Part shown: one piece after another, positions 1 through 7,316 of the stretch
How the letters are laid out: each line of letters starts with the position of its first letter
Position numbering within the stretch: position 1 is the first letter of the stretch
Assembly (NCBI GenBank): GCA_029288275.1
Contig: JARIHM010000148.1
Span: forward strand, 1-27,624
DNA: 27,624 bases
DNA from: Candidatus Saccharimonadota bacterium
GTDB taxonomy: Bacteria > Patescibacteriota > Saccharimonadia > UBA4664
Reading direction: 5' to 3'
Position numbers and translations under genes: made by a program
Notes under the pieces: model-generated
What the model was told of the DNA's origin: nothing
Databases searched by the model: none
Seen by the model: the letters and a program-made list of their open reading frames with translations, nothing else

Positions 1-7
1 CGACTAG

Positions 8-40
8 TCGTCGGCAGCGTCAGATGTGTATAAGAGACAG
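8..40 (+). other. Illumina Nextera transposase adapter (artefact)
   Basis: Bases 8-40 match the 33-base Nextera read-1 adapter in full, ending in the transposon mosaic end AGATGTGTATAAGAGACAG. This is library DNA left on the contig end, not genome. Read on the minus strand it adds a spurious tail ending LLYTSDAADD to the first gene. Read on the plus strand it makes a false start beginning MCIRDR. Bases 1-7 are of doubtful origin too. Native sequence begins at about base 41. Confidence 0.97.
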
Positions 41-1869
41 GGCTTGGGTCGCGTGGCATCGAGCACGGCCATGGCCCGGCGCCGGGCATACAAGACGTTA
101 TCTTGCGCAGCGGCCTGGAATTTCTGACCGCGGCTGCCGCCACTTTCGGCGTCGCGCAGCAGGTCGGCAAACTTCAGAAAGTCTACCCCAAGCCGCTCCT
201 GGATGATATTGCCTTCGGCGTCACGGATGGCGCCGGCGAACCATGACCCCGTTGAGGGGGAGGCTAGCCCGTAAGCGGCAAAAAGCTGCTCTTCCTGCTC
301 GGAGTAATCACGCCAGATATCAGCGAGCTCCTGCTTATGTCGGTCGGCGGCCCGTTCGGAGTGGGCTGCTAGTTCTTGATAAGCGCTGAGGGCGCTGCCT
401 AGGGCATAGAGGCTGCGAGCAGTGCGATCAAATCCAGGGAGGTTCTTTATCTCCAGCGTGCGCAGCTCAGCGCCGGCCGAAGCTCCGAGCTGCAGCTCTT
501 CGGCTGAGCGCTCCTTGATGCCACGCTTACCCTTGCAGAGCCAGCTATTGGCGGGATTCCGGGTTGGTTGCTCGATTCGTTCAGCGCTACAGCACCAGCC
601 GGTCGCCTCTATGCCTCGGAGCAGTACCCCGGCTTGATCACCAGCTGGCCCTTCGGTGGTGATACCGGCTAGGGTAGCATGGAGCGGGTTATGCTCGTAG
701 GCACTGTTAATAAGATCGGCATAGATGAGGGCCTGAGTTTCCCGTACGGGCGTGAGGTAATGGTACGCCGCTTCGGGGGCAAATTCCCATTCGGCGTCTT
801 GGCCGGCCGGCACGCCCATTTGTTCGCTTCGGCGGTAGTTTGCCTGGCGCTGGTACGCTCGCTCGGCTCGCTCCTCTGGCGAGAGACCATCGGCGTTTGG
901 CTCGGGACTGATGAGGGATTGCCGCTCAACCTCAATCTCGAACCCTAGCGTGACCGCATAGGGCGACGGATTACGCTCTTGATAGGCTGCAATAGTAAGC
1001 AGGCGTTCAACTCGCTCGTTCGGAAGCGACTTGAGAGGGCGTTCGATGAGCGTTATGAGATTGCGGAGCGTTTCGGTCCGTTCGGCCTCATTCACTGGCG
1101 GCTTTGGTGCTTCCTTAAACCGGTTACGGCTACTTCGACCAAAATCTGGATCGGTACCCCCATGGGAGTTATCGAACATATCCTCGGTATAGGCAAGAGC
1201 TAATACATCGGGATGAGTCCTCGTTTTAAGGTCGTCCAGGAGATCGACCGGATCAGGATGACGCGATTCAACAACGGCATATTCTTGGAGCCAGGTCTGA
1301 ATGGGTGCCTCCCAGCGCTGACGGCTAGACTCGTCAGCGGCACGTTGCTGGATGGCGACGGCTATAAATAAAGCCTTGCCAAGTGCCTCGCTGCGCTGAA
1401 AGACGCTGCGCGGATTGTTGGCCTCATATGACTCGGATTGAGTAAGCCAGGTTTGCAAGTAGGGCAACACACGGTCATCGCCCAAACGGGCCAGGGTATT
1501 CTGGAGCTCGGGCCGGAGTTTTGGCTGGCTGCTCATGTAATCCGCCAATTCGGGGATATTAGCGCTGGTTGCGCATACATTTATCATGATGGCGCCATTG
1601 CGCGGCGCTAGTTTGTCATGCCTGAGCTCCTCGAGGAGGATGTGAGCCGCCGGAGCACCCTGTTGGCGTAGTCGACGCAGTAGACCCATGGCTTCTAGGT
1701 CATCGTTTTCCTCGCCATTCGACCATAGTTCCTCGATCTCTTGGCTGAGCTGAATGATGGCCGACTCCGCCTGGATCTCGCTGGGCTCGGAACCCGCGGC
1801 GAGATCGCGATATGCCTTGGCATCGTTAAAGGAGGTGGCCTCATTATGAGGCAGATGCTCGGTATTCAT
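41..1869 (-). CDS. Large hypothetical protein, possibly amidoligase-like, C-terminus cut off
   Basis: About 609 native residues are visible; the true C-terminus lies beyond the contig edge and the last residues before the stop come from the adapter. There is no signal peptide or membrane segment. Residues about 35-150 are helical and look like HEAT-type repeats (EELWSNGEE, LLRRLRQQG, NTLARLGDD). A middle part has the string TLGFEIEVE, then AEWEFAPEA, LHATLAGI and GAELRTLEIKNLPG. That order of an acidic beta strand, a Glu-rich segment and a His-containing strand recalls the amidoligase (carboxylate-amine ligase) fold, but the match is weak and I offer it only as a guess. Start: ATG at 1869 with no Shine-Dalgarno; a TATCAT box lies 7 bases upstream (1877-1882), so the mRNA may be leaderless. 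Confidence 0.7.
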
Positions 1870-1876
1870 ACCGCTT

Positions 1877-1882
1877 ATGATA
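1877..1882 (-). promoter_or_regulatory. Candidate -10 box placing the start codon at +1
   Basis: TATCAT on the minus strand ends 7 bases before the ATG at 1869. No convincing -35 element is visible. The spacing predicts transcription starting at or next to the start codon. Confidence 0.35.
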
Positions 1883-1915
1883 CGGATGGAAAGTAGTTTC
1901 GGCTAGACGCGGCAC

Positions 1916-2302
1916 TTATTTGGCGCGTGGGGCCAGAAGTCGAATAATCAAAAACAGTGTAGCAATCGGTAGCGTGATAACTGAGGCAACCCAGAGGGCA
2001 GACGAAAAAGTGACCCAGGCCGAATGGAGGTCGACAGTCCACAGGCCAAAGAGGTAGACCTGCTCGGTATCGCCAATACCGACGATCGTGACATAAGACA
2101 TTAGAAAAGCTACGAGCTGAACGGTGCGGAATCCTTTGAGGTCGGAGCCCGCGTGCCGCGGCTCAGCCCGCCTGGCCCAAAGTTGGAGCAGAAGCTCCAG
2201 CGGAAGCGCCACTACGCTTATGGGTAGCAATATGAAAGAGAACCATCCCTTGGTGAGGGATTCATAAGCGCAAATCAGCAGCGTGACAATAATCCAAACC
2301 AT
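1916..2302 (-). CDS. Small integral membrane protein, unknown function
   Basis: 128 residues with about four hydrophobic segments (roughly residues 2-14, 19-40, 62-80 and 95-122) and a positively charged loop around residue 43-58 (WARRAEPRH). I recognise no family. It lies downstream of the terminator of the 2359-2871 gene and has its own TATAGT box at 2311-2316, 8 bases before the ATG. With no Shine-Dalgarno, this suggests a separate leaderless transcript. The stop is 47 bases before the start of the large hypothetical gene, which may also be read from here. The hydrophobic pattern and own promoter make it a likely real gene. Confidence 0.6.
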   Translation of the reverse strand: MVWIIVTLLICAYESLTKGWFSFILLPISVVALPLELLLQLWARRAEPRHAGSDLKGFRTVQLVAFLMSYVTIVGIGDTEQVYLFGLWTVDLHSAWVTFSSALWVASVITLPIATLFLIIRLLAPRAK

Positions 2303-2318
2303 AGGAAATTACTATATC

Positions 2319-2344
2319 AAAAAAGAGCCCGAAGGCTCTTTTTT
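2319..2344 (-). terminator. Rho-independent terminator with UUCG loop
   Basis: An 11-bp perfect stem (GGCTCTTTTTT pairing with AAAAAAGAGCC) closes on a four-base loop that reads UUCG on the minus strand and ends in a run of six T. It sits 15 bases past the stop of the 2359-2871 gene and is the clearest terminator in the window. The A run on the other side could let it work on the plus strand too. Confidence 0.9.
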
Positions 2345-2358
2345 GAACAGTCAGTTAA

Positions 2359-2871
2359 CTACTTGTTACCCTGAGCTTGATAGTCCTTGATAGCCTTAAC
2401 GACCTTGCCATCGTCCTTCAGGTTCTCCCAGAAGAGCACCTGCTGGCGGCTAATGTACATCACGTCTTCTGGCCCATGCAGCTCACCGCCAAGCTTGGCC
2501 AGTGAAACTTGCTGGTTGTTGTTATTGCTGCTGTTATTATTGGTCGGCTGGACGCTCTGCTGCACCTGTAGGTAGTAGATGTCGGTCAGCTTGACGTAGC
2601 TTGAGTCGGTGCCAGAAACCTTACCAAAGTAGACCTGACCATTCGTGAGAAAGACTGCTTGGTATTGCTTGGCTTTGACGGCGCTGTCGGCGCTAAGGCC
2701 AGCCAGGCCGCGGTTGGCGTAATACACCATGAAGGTGAGGGCGGCCAAGATCAAAACAATAGCTAGAACCTTACCGAGCCAGCCGTGGCTGGGCATAGGC
2801 GCCATGGAACCTGAGGCTGACGGCGCTGGCTGGGCAGTAGGACGACCGGGCGTCTGATTGCGCATATCCAT
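2359..2871 (-). CDS. Membrane-anchored protein with extracytoplasmic domain, unknown function
   Basis: 170 residues. A Pro/Ser/Ala-rich cytoplasmic N-terminus (1-30) is followed by one membrane helix (about 33-51, VLAIVLILAALTFMVYY) and an outside domain. That domain begins YQAVFLTNGQVYFGKV, followed by TDIYYLQVQ, which looks like a small beta-barrel. An Asn/Gln-rich linker at about 110-121 comes from AAC/AAT codon repeats, and the end is charged (FWENLKDDGKVVKAIKDYQ). Proteins of this shape are common hypotheticals in Saccharibacteria-like genomes (recollection, not searched). It is divergent from the ATPase operon. An extended -10 (TGCTATAAG) and a GGTGGAG ribosome site precede the ATG, although the latter is spaced rather far (about 12 bases). 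Confidence 0.8.
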   Translation of the reverse strand: MDMRNQTPGRPTAQPAPSASGSMAPMPSHGWLGKVLAIVLILAALTFMVYYANRGLAGLSADSAVKAKQYQAVFLTNGQVYFGKVSGTDSSYVKLTDIYYLQVQQSVQPTNNNSSNNNNQQVSLAKLGGELHGPEDVMYISRQQVLFWENLKDDGKVVKAIKDYQAQGNK

Positions 2872-2892
2872 TTGAACAAAAACTCCACCTAA

Positions 2893-2901
2893 CTTATAGC
2901 A
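2893..2901 (-). promoter_or_regulatory. Extended -10 promoter for the 2359-2871 gene
   Basis: On the minus strand TGC-TATAAG forms an extended -10 box 21 bases before the ATG at 2871. A TTTAGT lies 16 bases further upstream as a weak -35. Confidence 0.5.
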
Positions 2902-2973
2902 TTAGGGTTATCGTACTAAAGTCACGGGCGAGTGACAACCCGTGGGCTCTGGCGGGCAAGGGCCGGAACAGGC

Positions 2974-2979
2974 TATAAT
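2974..2979 (+). promoter_or_regulatory. -10 box of the ATPase operon
   Basis: A perfect TATAAT lies 24 bases before the ATG at 3004. There is no good -35 match at 16-18 bases. The leader carries AAAGGTGAGC as ribosome site, so unlike several other genes here this mRNA has a normal leader. It is the only promoter-like box clearly placed to drive the operon. Confidence 0.55.
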
Positions 2980-3003
2980 CATAACAATTATCAAAGGTGA
3001 GCA

Positions 3004-3843
3004 ATGAGGGCTCAGCGCCCCACTTGGTTCCAACGCAGCGCTCTAGTGATCGCTCTGGCCCTGACGGGGCTGGGGCTTGGTGCGCCGGCGGCTTTGGCCA
3101 GTCTGTCGCAGGGCTATGCCACGACCACACCGATTCCCGATGGGAGCCTAGTAGCGCTTGATACGAAATCGGCTGGTAGCGCAGTGGTGGCCACGCTGGA
3201 CAATTCCGACCGACTGTTTGGCGTGGCTGTGCCGCCTTCAGCCGCGGCCGTATCGCTGGGTGGTAGCAACCCCAATGGCCAGGTGCAGGTGGTGACCACT
3301 GGCAGTGCCAACACGCTGGTGAGCACGGCCGGAGGCGACATTAAGGTGGGTGACTACATTGCCGTCTCGCCAATCGCTGGGGTAGGCCAGAAGGCCGTGG
3401 GCAAAGTGCGGGTGATCGGCACCGCCCAGGCCGACTTTAACGGCAGCGGCGAGGGTGTCACCCGCCAAACCATTACTGACGCCACCGGAGCCAAAAAAGA
3501 GGTTATTATCGGCCAGATCCCGGTGGTGATCTCGGTGGCCACCATCAACAACGACACCAGTCAGACCTATACGGTGCCGAGCTGGCTTCAGAGCTTTTCG
3601 AACCAACTGGCAGGCAAAAGTGTGTCGCCGGTGCGGATTATCATTGCGGCGCTGATTCTGCTAGTATCATTAGTAACCATAACTGTCTTGCTCTACTCGG
3701 CTGTACGTAATAGCATCATCTCTATTGGTCGTAATCCGCTCTCGCGCGGCTCGGTTTTGCGAGGACTCTTGGAGGTGATCTTGATCTCGGCGGGTATTCT
3801 GGTGCTGGCGGCGGTGGCTATGTATATGGTGATTTCGAGGTGA
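3004..3843 (+). CDS. Secreted domain fused to a c-subunit-like membrane hairpin, first gene of ATPase operon
   Basis: 279 residues. A signal peptide (about 1-33, cut near APAALA) leads to a Gly/Ser/Val-rich beta domain (about 34-205) with the pattern GDYIAVSP then GVGQKAVGKVRVIGTA, of a kind seen in bacterial surface proteins. It ends in two membrane helices (about 210-234 and 253-277) joined by the loop SIGRNPLSRG. With the N-terminus outside, the loop faces the cytoplasm and the C-terminus outside. That is the topology of an F-type c subunit, whose loop carries R-Q/N-P. Aligned on RNP (243-245), the residue at the usual carboxylate position (+18) is Ala263, while a Glu occurs only at 257. 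The gene overlaps the b-like gene by 4 bases (GTGA), so it belongs to the operon. I infer, but cannot prove, that it replaces the membrane rotor. It could instead be an anchor or accessory protein. Confidence 0.8.
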   Translation: MRAQRPTWFQRSALVIALALTGLGLGAPAALASLSQGYATTTPIPDGSLVALDTKSAGSAVVATLDNSDRLFGVAVPPSAAAVSLGGSNPNGQVQVVTTGSANTLVSTAGGDIKVGDYIAVSPIAGVGQKAVGKVRVIGTAQADFNGSGEGVTRQTITDATGAKKEVIIGQIPVVISVATINNDTSQTYTVPSWLQSFSNQLAGKSVSPVRIIIAALILLVSLVTITVLLYSAVRNSIISIGRNPLSRGSVLRGLLEVILISAGILVLAAVAMYMVISR

Positions 3844-4436
3844 GTATGGAACTGCTAATTTTGGGCGCAGTGGCGCTCGTACTAACGGCGGTTGTCGTGG
3901 TGCAGAGCTACCAGTTGCGGCGATTACGACGGCACGAGCAGGAGATGGCTGGCCAGCCTAAACCTATTAAGGTAACCGAGCCGACCGCCGCCGAGCTGGA
4001 GGCGAAGCTTAAGAGTGCTTACGAAGCCCAAATTGCCGCCTCGGTGCAAGTGTTTGGTGAGGATCTCAAGGCTACATCGGGCCGGCTGGGCGAGCAGGTA
4101 TCGCGCCTCACCACTACCGTTATCGAAGAAGAATTGAGTGCCTACCAAAAGACGCTTGATGAGGTGCGTGCCACTGCCACCACGGCCATGGAACAGATCC
4201 GGGCAGCCGTGGAACAGCAGCGCGTTGAGCTGCACCAGCATATGGAGGCTGACTTGGCCGCCGAGCGCCAGCGCCTGGTGGAGCAATTTAACGCCAAGCT
4301 CGGTGATGTGGTAGCTAGCTACATTGCCGAGTCGCTGGGCGGTGGCGTTGACTTGGGCGCGCAAATGCAATTTATCGTTAGCTCGCTGGAGGCGCACAAA
4401 GATGACATCAAGAAGGATCTGACCGATGGCCTTTGA
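3840..4436 (+). CDS. atpF: F-type ATPase subunit b-like stator protein
   Basis: 198 residues from GTG at 3840, or 196 from an ATG two codons later. One N-terminal membrane helix (about 3-22) is followed by a basic stretch (RRLRRHEQE) and a long charged helical region (about 50-170, with runs such as AAVEQQRVELHQ and AAERQRLVEQFN) fit for a coiled coil. The end (FIVSSLEAHKDDIKKDLTDGL) would meet delta. This is the architecture of subunit b, the peripheral stalk joining membrane part to F1. Sequence similarity to b is only general. The assignment rests on shape and on position between a membrane gene and the delta-like gene, the usual b-delta-alpha order. It overlaps the next gene by 11 bases. 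Confidence 0.7.
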   Translation: MSMELLILGAVALVLTAVVVVQSYQLRRLRRHEQEMAGQPKPIKVTEPTAAELEAKLKSAYEAQIAASVQVFGEDLKATSGRLGEQVSRLTTTVIEEELSAYQKTLDEVRATATTAMEQIRAAVEQQRVELHQHMEADLAAERQRLVEQFNAKLGDVVASYIAESLGGGVDLGAQMQFIVSSLEAHKDDIKKDLTDGL

Positions 4437-4902
4437 GTTGCCCAGTTCTGTGTATAGCCCCGAGCTGCTCGACAGTGTCATTTACGAGCTGGAGCAGTAT
4501 TTGGCTTGGTACCGTCAGGCCAAGGTGCAACAAAAGGTGGGTGCCCGGCCGCCAGCTGAGCCAAGCTATTCGGCCGAGACAAGCCAAGTTATTAAAGCTT
4601 GGCTGAGCGATAAAAAGCCCTCAATGACCGCCATCGAGGAACTGCAGGCCCACCTAAAGAGCCTCAAATTGCCGGTAGTACATGTTACTCTGGCGGCGCT
4701 GCCCAATCACACTCAGCGCACCCAGCTGGTGGATTGGTTTCGGGCTCTGGCGCAGCACCCCATGCTCATCTCCTTTGTAGCTGACCGCACCCTAGGTGGT
4801 GGCATTGTGGTACGTACGCCTAATCGTATTTTCGATATGTCCTGGCGGCAGCGGCTGGTGGAAGGGCGCAGTAAGTTAGGGGAGATCGTGACCCGTGTAT
4901 GA
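4426..4902 (+). CDS. atpH: F-type ATPase subunit delta-like protein
   Basis: 158 residues, soluble. The N-terminal half is helical (SPELLDSVIYELEQYLAWYR). The C-terminal part, with LPVVHVTLAALP, then LISFVADRTLGGGIVVRTPN and FDMSWRQRL, matches the end of delta/OSCP, where a Gly-Gly-hydrophobic strand is followed by D-x-S-x-x-x-R-L. Delta sits on top of alpha3-beta3 and binds b. At 158 residues it is a little shorter than the usual 175-180, and its N-terminal domain is hard to align. It starts inside the end of the b-like gene and overlaps the alpha start by 8 bases, so the stator and F1 genes are translationally linked. Confidence 0.75.
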   Translation: MAFELPSSVYSPELLDSVIYELEQYLAWYRQAKVQQKVGARPPAEPSYSAETSQVIKAWLSDKKPSMTAIEELQAHLKSLKLPVVHVTLAALPNHTQRTQLVDWFRALAQHPMLISFVADRTLGGGIVVRTPNRIFDMSWRQRLVEGRSKLGEIVTRV

Positions 4903-6382
4903 TGACAACCCCAAATTTGCCAAACTAGTAGCAGCGGGCCACCCTACGGGTGAAGTTATTGGCGTGGATCGCTTCCTTGTAACGGTGCGCGGCCTAGGCG
5001 AAGTGTCGGTGAATGCGCTCATTTACTTTAGCAATGGCCATCAAGGCCTAGTGCGCGAGGTTCGTGAAGAAACCGTCATAGTACTGAACATGACAGCCGA
5101 GAGTATCGAAATTGGCGTCCTGGCGGTGGTAGAGACCGACGAGCTCGTCACAGGCGTAGGTAATGGCTTGGTGGGCCGGGTAGTATCGGTGCTGGGCCAG
5201 CCGCTGGATGGCAAGGGGCCGATCAGTCCGGAGCGGTATGATCCAGTGTTTAAAGTGGCGCCGGGTATCATTGAGCGCCAGCCATTGAGCGATCCGCTGG
5301 TAACCGGCGTGGCCATTGCCGACCAGCTCTTTCCGCTAGTGAAGGGCCAGCGTATTGCAGTACTGGGCGACAATAAGATCGGTAAAACCGCCTTTACCAC
5401 CCAGCTGACCTTGGCGCAAAAGGATACGGGTCGCATCGTCATCCATGTGCTCATCTCTAAGCGCAAATCTGACGTCGACCACCTCATCAACAAGCTCAAC
5501 GAAAGTGGTGCCATGAGCTACTGCGTGGTGGTGGTGGCCTCGGTGTTCGACCCGCTAACGCAGTCGTATCTGGCGCCGTATGTCGGTGCCAGCATTGCCG
5601 AGTTCCTGTGGCAGAGCGGCAAAGACTGCATTATCATCTATGATGATCTAAGCAACCACGCCAAGGTCTACCGTGAGTTGTCCTTGCTGCTCAAAGTAAG
5701 CCCGGGCCGGGCGTCCTATCCCGGTGATATGTTCTACGCGCACTCCAGTCTGCTGGAGCGGGCTGGGCGGCTCATTGCCAACGGCGCCACATTGTCATCG
5801 ATTCCGGTGGTGCTCACGCCCAACAATGACATCACCGCACCCCTGCCTACCAGCATTATGTCGATCACCGATGGACAGCTCATCTTTGATAGCGACGCCT
5901 TCCGCCAGGGCATCCGGCCGGCTGTATCTGTGGGCTTGTCAGTTTCGCGTGTGGGTGGTGTGGGCCAAACCAAGCGGCAAAAGAAGCTTACGGCCGGTCT
6001 GTTCAAAAAATTGGCACTCTACCGCCAAGCGGCCGAATTCTCGCACTTCGGCTCTGAGCTAGCCATCGATTCCAAATACGATTTGGAGCTGGGCAAGAAG
6101 ATTTACGAGGCCCTCAAACAGCCGCCAGACGTGATTTATTCGGCTAATGAGCAGGATCTTATCCTAGGCACCGTCATGAAGACTGAGGGTAAGATTGCCA
6201 TCAATATCGACAGCCTCAAGCGCAAGGCCGCCGAGGCAGCGCCTGGCATGACGGCTGAGGCCGACTGGGACGGCGCCATCGCCAAATTGCTGGCCGAGGT
6301 CACGGTACAGGCACCAGTCGCTGCGCCCAAGCCTCCACAGGCACCACCGCCGCCTGCACCCACCCCGGAGGTCAAAAAGTAA
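4895..6382 (+). CDS. atpA: F1 ATPase subunit alpha
   Basis: 495 residues, GTG start. The N-terminal beta-barrel is at about 10-90 and the nucleotide domain has a P-loop GDNKIGKT at 158-165. The family form is GDRQTGKT, so the R, Q and T of the motif are N, K and I here. Other hallmarks are FLWQSGKDCIIIYDDLSNHAKVYRE in shortened form, SPGRASYPGDMFYAHSSLLERA and VGLSVSRVGG. In the last of these Arg352 corresponds to the alpha arginine finger completing the beta catalytic site. The C-terminal helical domain ends in a Pro/Ala-rich tail (about 470-495) not typical of alpha. Alpha binds ATP without hydrolysing it. The gene overlaps gamma by one base (TAATG). Confidence 0.95.
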   Translation: MYDDNPKFAKLVAAGHPTGEVIGVDRFLVTVRGLGEVSVNALIYFSNGHQGLVREVREETVIVLNMTAESIEIGVLAVVETDELVTGVGNGLVGRVVSVLGQPLDGKGPISPERYDPVFKVAPGIIERQPLSDPLVTGVAIADQLFPLVKGQRIAVLGDNKIGKTAFTTQLTLAQKDTGRIVIHVLISKRKSDVDHLINKLNESGAMSYCVVVVASVFDPLTQSYLAPYVGASIAEFLWQSGKDCIIIYDDLSNHAKVYRELSLLLKVSPGRASYPGDMFYAHSSLLERAGRLIANGATLSSIPVVLTPNNDITAPLPTSIMSITDGQLIFDSDAFRQGIRPAVSVGLSVSRVGGVGQTKRQKKLTAGLFKKLALYRQAAEFSHFGSELAIDSKYDLELGKKIYEALKQPPDVIYSANEQDLILGTVMKTEGKIAINIDSLKRKAAEAAPGMTAEADWDGAIAKLLAEVTVQAPVAAPKPPQAPPPPAPTPEVKK

Positions 6383-7233
6383 TGGCCCGCCAAGCACTTG
6401 GTATTCAAAAAGAGGCCGACCAGATCGGTACTATCTCGGACCTTACGGGCATCTTCGAATCCATCGCTAGCATGCGCATTAGTAAAATTAAAGATAAAGT
6501 CACGCGCAGCCAGCTGTTCTTTGCCGAGCTGTGGCAGATCTACACCCAGCTGCGCGTTGACCCTGACGAGCGGCTCATTGCGCAGCACCAAAAGCGCGAT
6601 AAACCCAATGTCTATCTGGTGCTCACCAGTGAGGGCGGCCTCTCGGGCGACATTGACCAGCGCATCGTCCATACCGTGCTTGATAGCTATGATCCTGCCA
6701 CCACGGACCTGATCGTGATCGGCGCCCACGGTGCCACTCAATTTGTGCAGAATCATGTGCAGATTAAGCGTTACTTCCGCCTGCCCGACGTTGACCGTAC
6801 CATCGACGTATCACCGATCATCCAAGAACTCATCGGGTATAAGCAGCCCACGGTGTGGTTCCAGCGTTACGTTAGCTTGAGTGTGCAGGAGGTGGGTCGT
6901 ATCGATCTCATCAATCGCATTAAGACTCTCGGCTCCGACGCTGAATCCAAAACCGACATCATTAGTCCGCGCGAATATCTGTTTGAGCCTAACGTTGAGG
7001 AAGTGGTGCGCTATCTGGAGAGCGTGATGATGGGCATCGCCCTGTCGCAGGTGATTTTGGAGTCGCGCCTGGCTCAGTACGCCTCGCGGTTTACGGCGAT
7101 GTCATCGGCCAAGAAGCGTTCGCAGGAGATGAAGCTCAACCTGATGATGGCCTACAACCGGGCCAAGCGTGGTGAGGCCGACGATCGCATTAAGGAGATC
7201 GTTAACGCCATGAACGCGCTGCATGTGGGGTAG
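6382..7233 (+). CDS. atpG: F1 ATPase subunit gamma (rotor shaft)
   Basis: 283 residues, close to the usual length. The N-terminal helix (SDLTGIFESIASMRISKIKDKV) and C-terminal helix (AQYASRFTAMSSAKKRSQE then YNRAKRGEADDRIKEIVNAMNAL) correspond to the coiled coil that turns inside alpha3-beta3. Between them a Rossmann-like part has VYLVLTSEGGLSGDID, matching the conserved S/T-D-x-G-L-C/A-G segment. The N-terminal signature (normally R-I-R-S-V/I-K-N-T-x-K-I-T) is strongly diverged, although Met-Arg-Ile-Ser-Lys is still recognisable. An 84-base gap separates it from beta, the only real gap in the operon. Confidence 0.9.
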   Translation: MARQALGIQKEADQIGTISDLTGIFESIASMRISKIKDKVTRSQLFFAELWQIYTQLRVDPDERLIAQHQKRDKPNVYLVLTSEGGLSGDIDQRIVHTVLDSYDPATTDLIVIGAHGATQFVQNHVQIKRYFRLPDVDRTIDVSPIIQELIGYKQPTVWFQRYVSLSVQEVGRIDLINRIKTLGSDAESKTDIISPREYLFEPNVEEVVRYLESVMMGIALSQVILESRLAQYASRFTAMSSAKKRSQEMKLNLMMAYNRAKRGEADDRIKEIVNAMNALHVG

Positions 7234-7316
7234 CGGTAACTCGCCGATCCTCCTTTGCCCGCGGCTTCTACCGCTCGCGCCCGCCGGTCCATTATTGTAA
7301 AATAAGTGTAAGAATT

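Noticed and set aside
24..206. Plus-strand open frame beginning MCIRDR
   Set aside because: Its start lies in the adapter; the rest is antisense to the first gene.
2513..2548. Trinucleotide-like repeat (GTT/GCT/ATT units)
   Set aside because: It encodes an Asn/Gln-rich linker in the 2359-2871 protein; low complexity, not a repeat element.
3924..4481. Long open frame antisense to the b-like gene (others lie antisense to alpha at 5041-5514 and beta at 7455-7919)
   Set aside because: They lie wholly inside well-supported genes on the other strand, show no motif or ribosome site, and arise from codon bias in GC-rich DNA.
4434..4902. Alternative genetic code (TGA as glycine, as in some CPR lineages)
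   Set aside because: TGA ends the 3004, b-like and delta-like genes exactly at operon overlaps, so it is a normal stop.
7234..7316. Strong internal promoter between gamma and beta
   Set aside because: Only a TAAAAT box without a -35; too weak to call separately.
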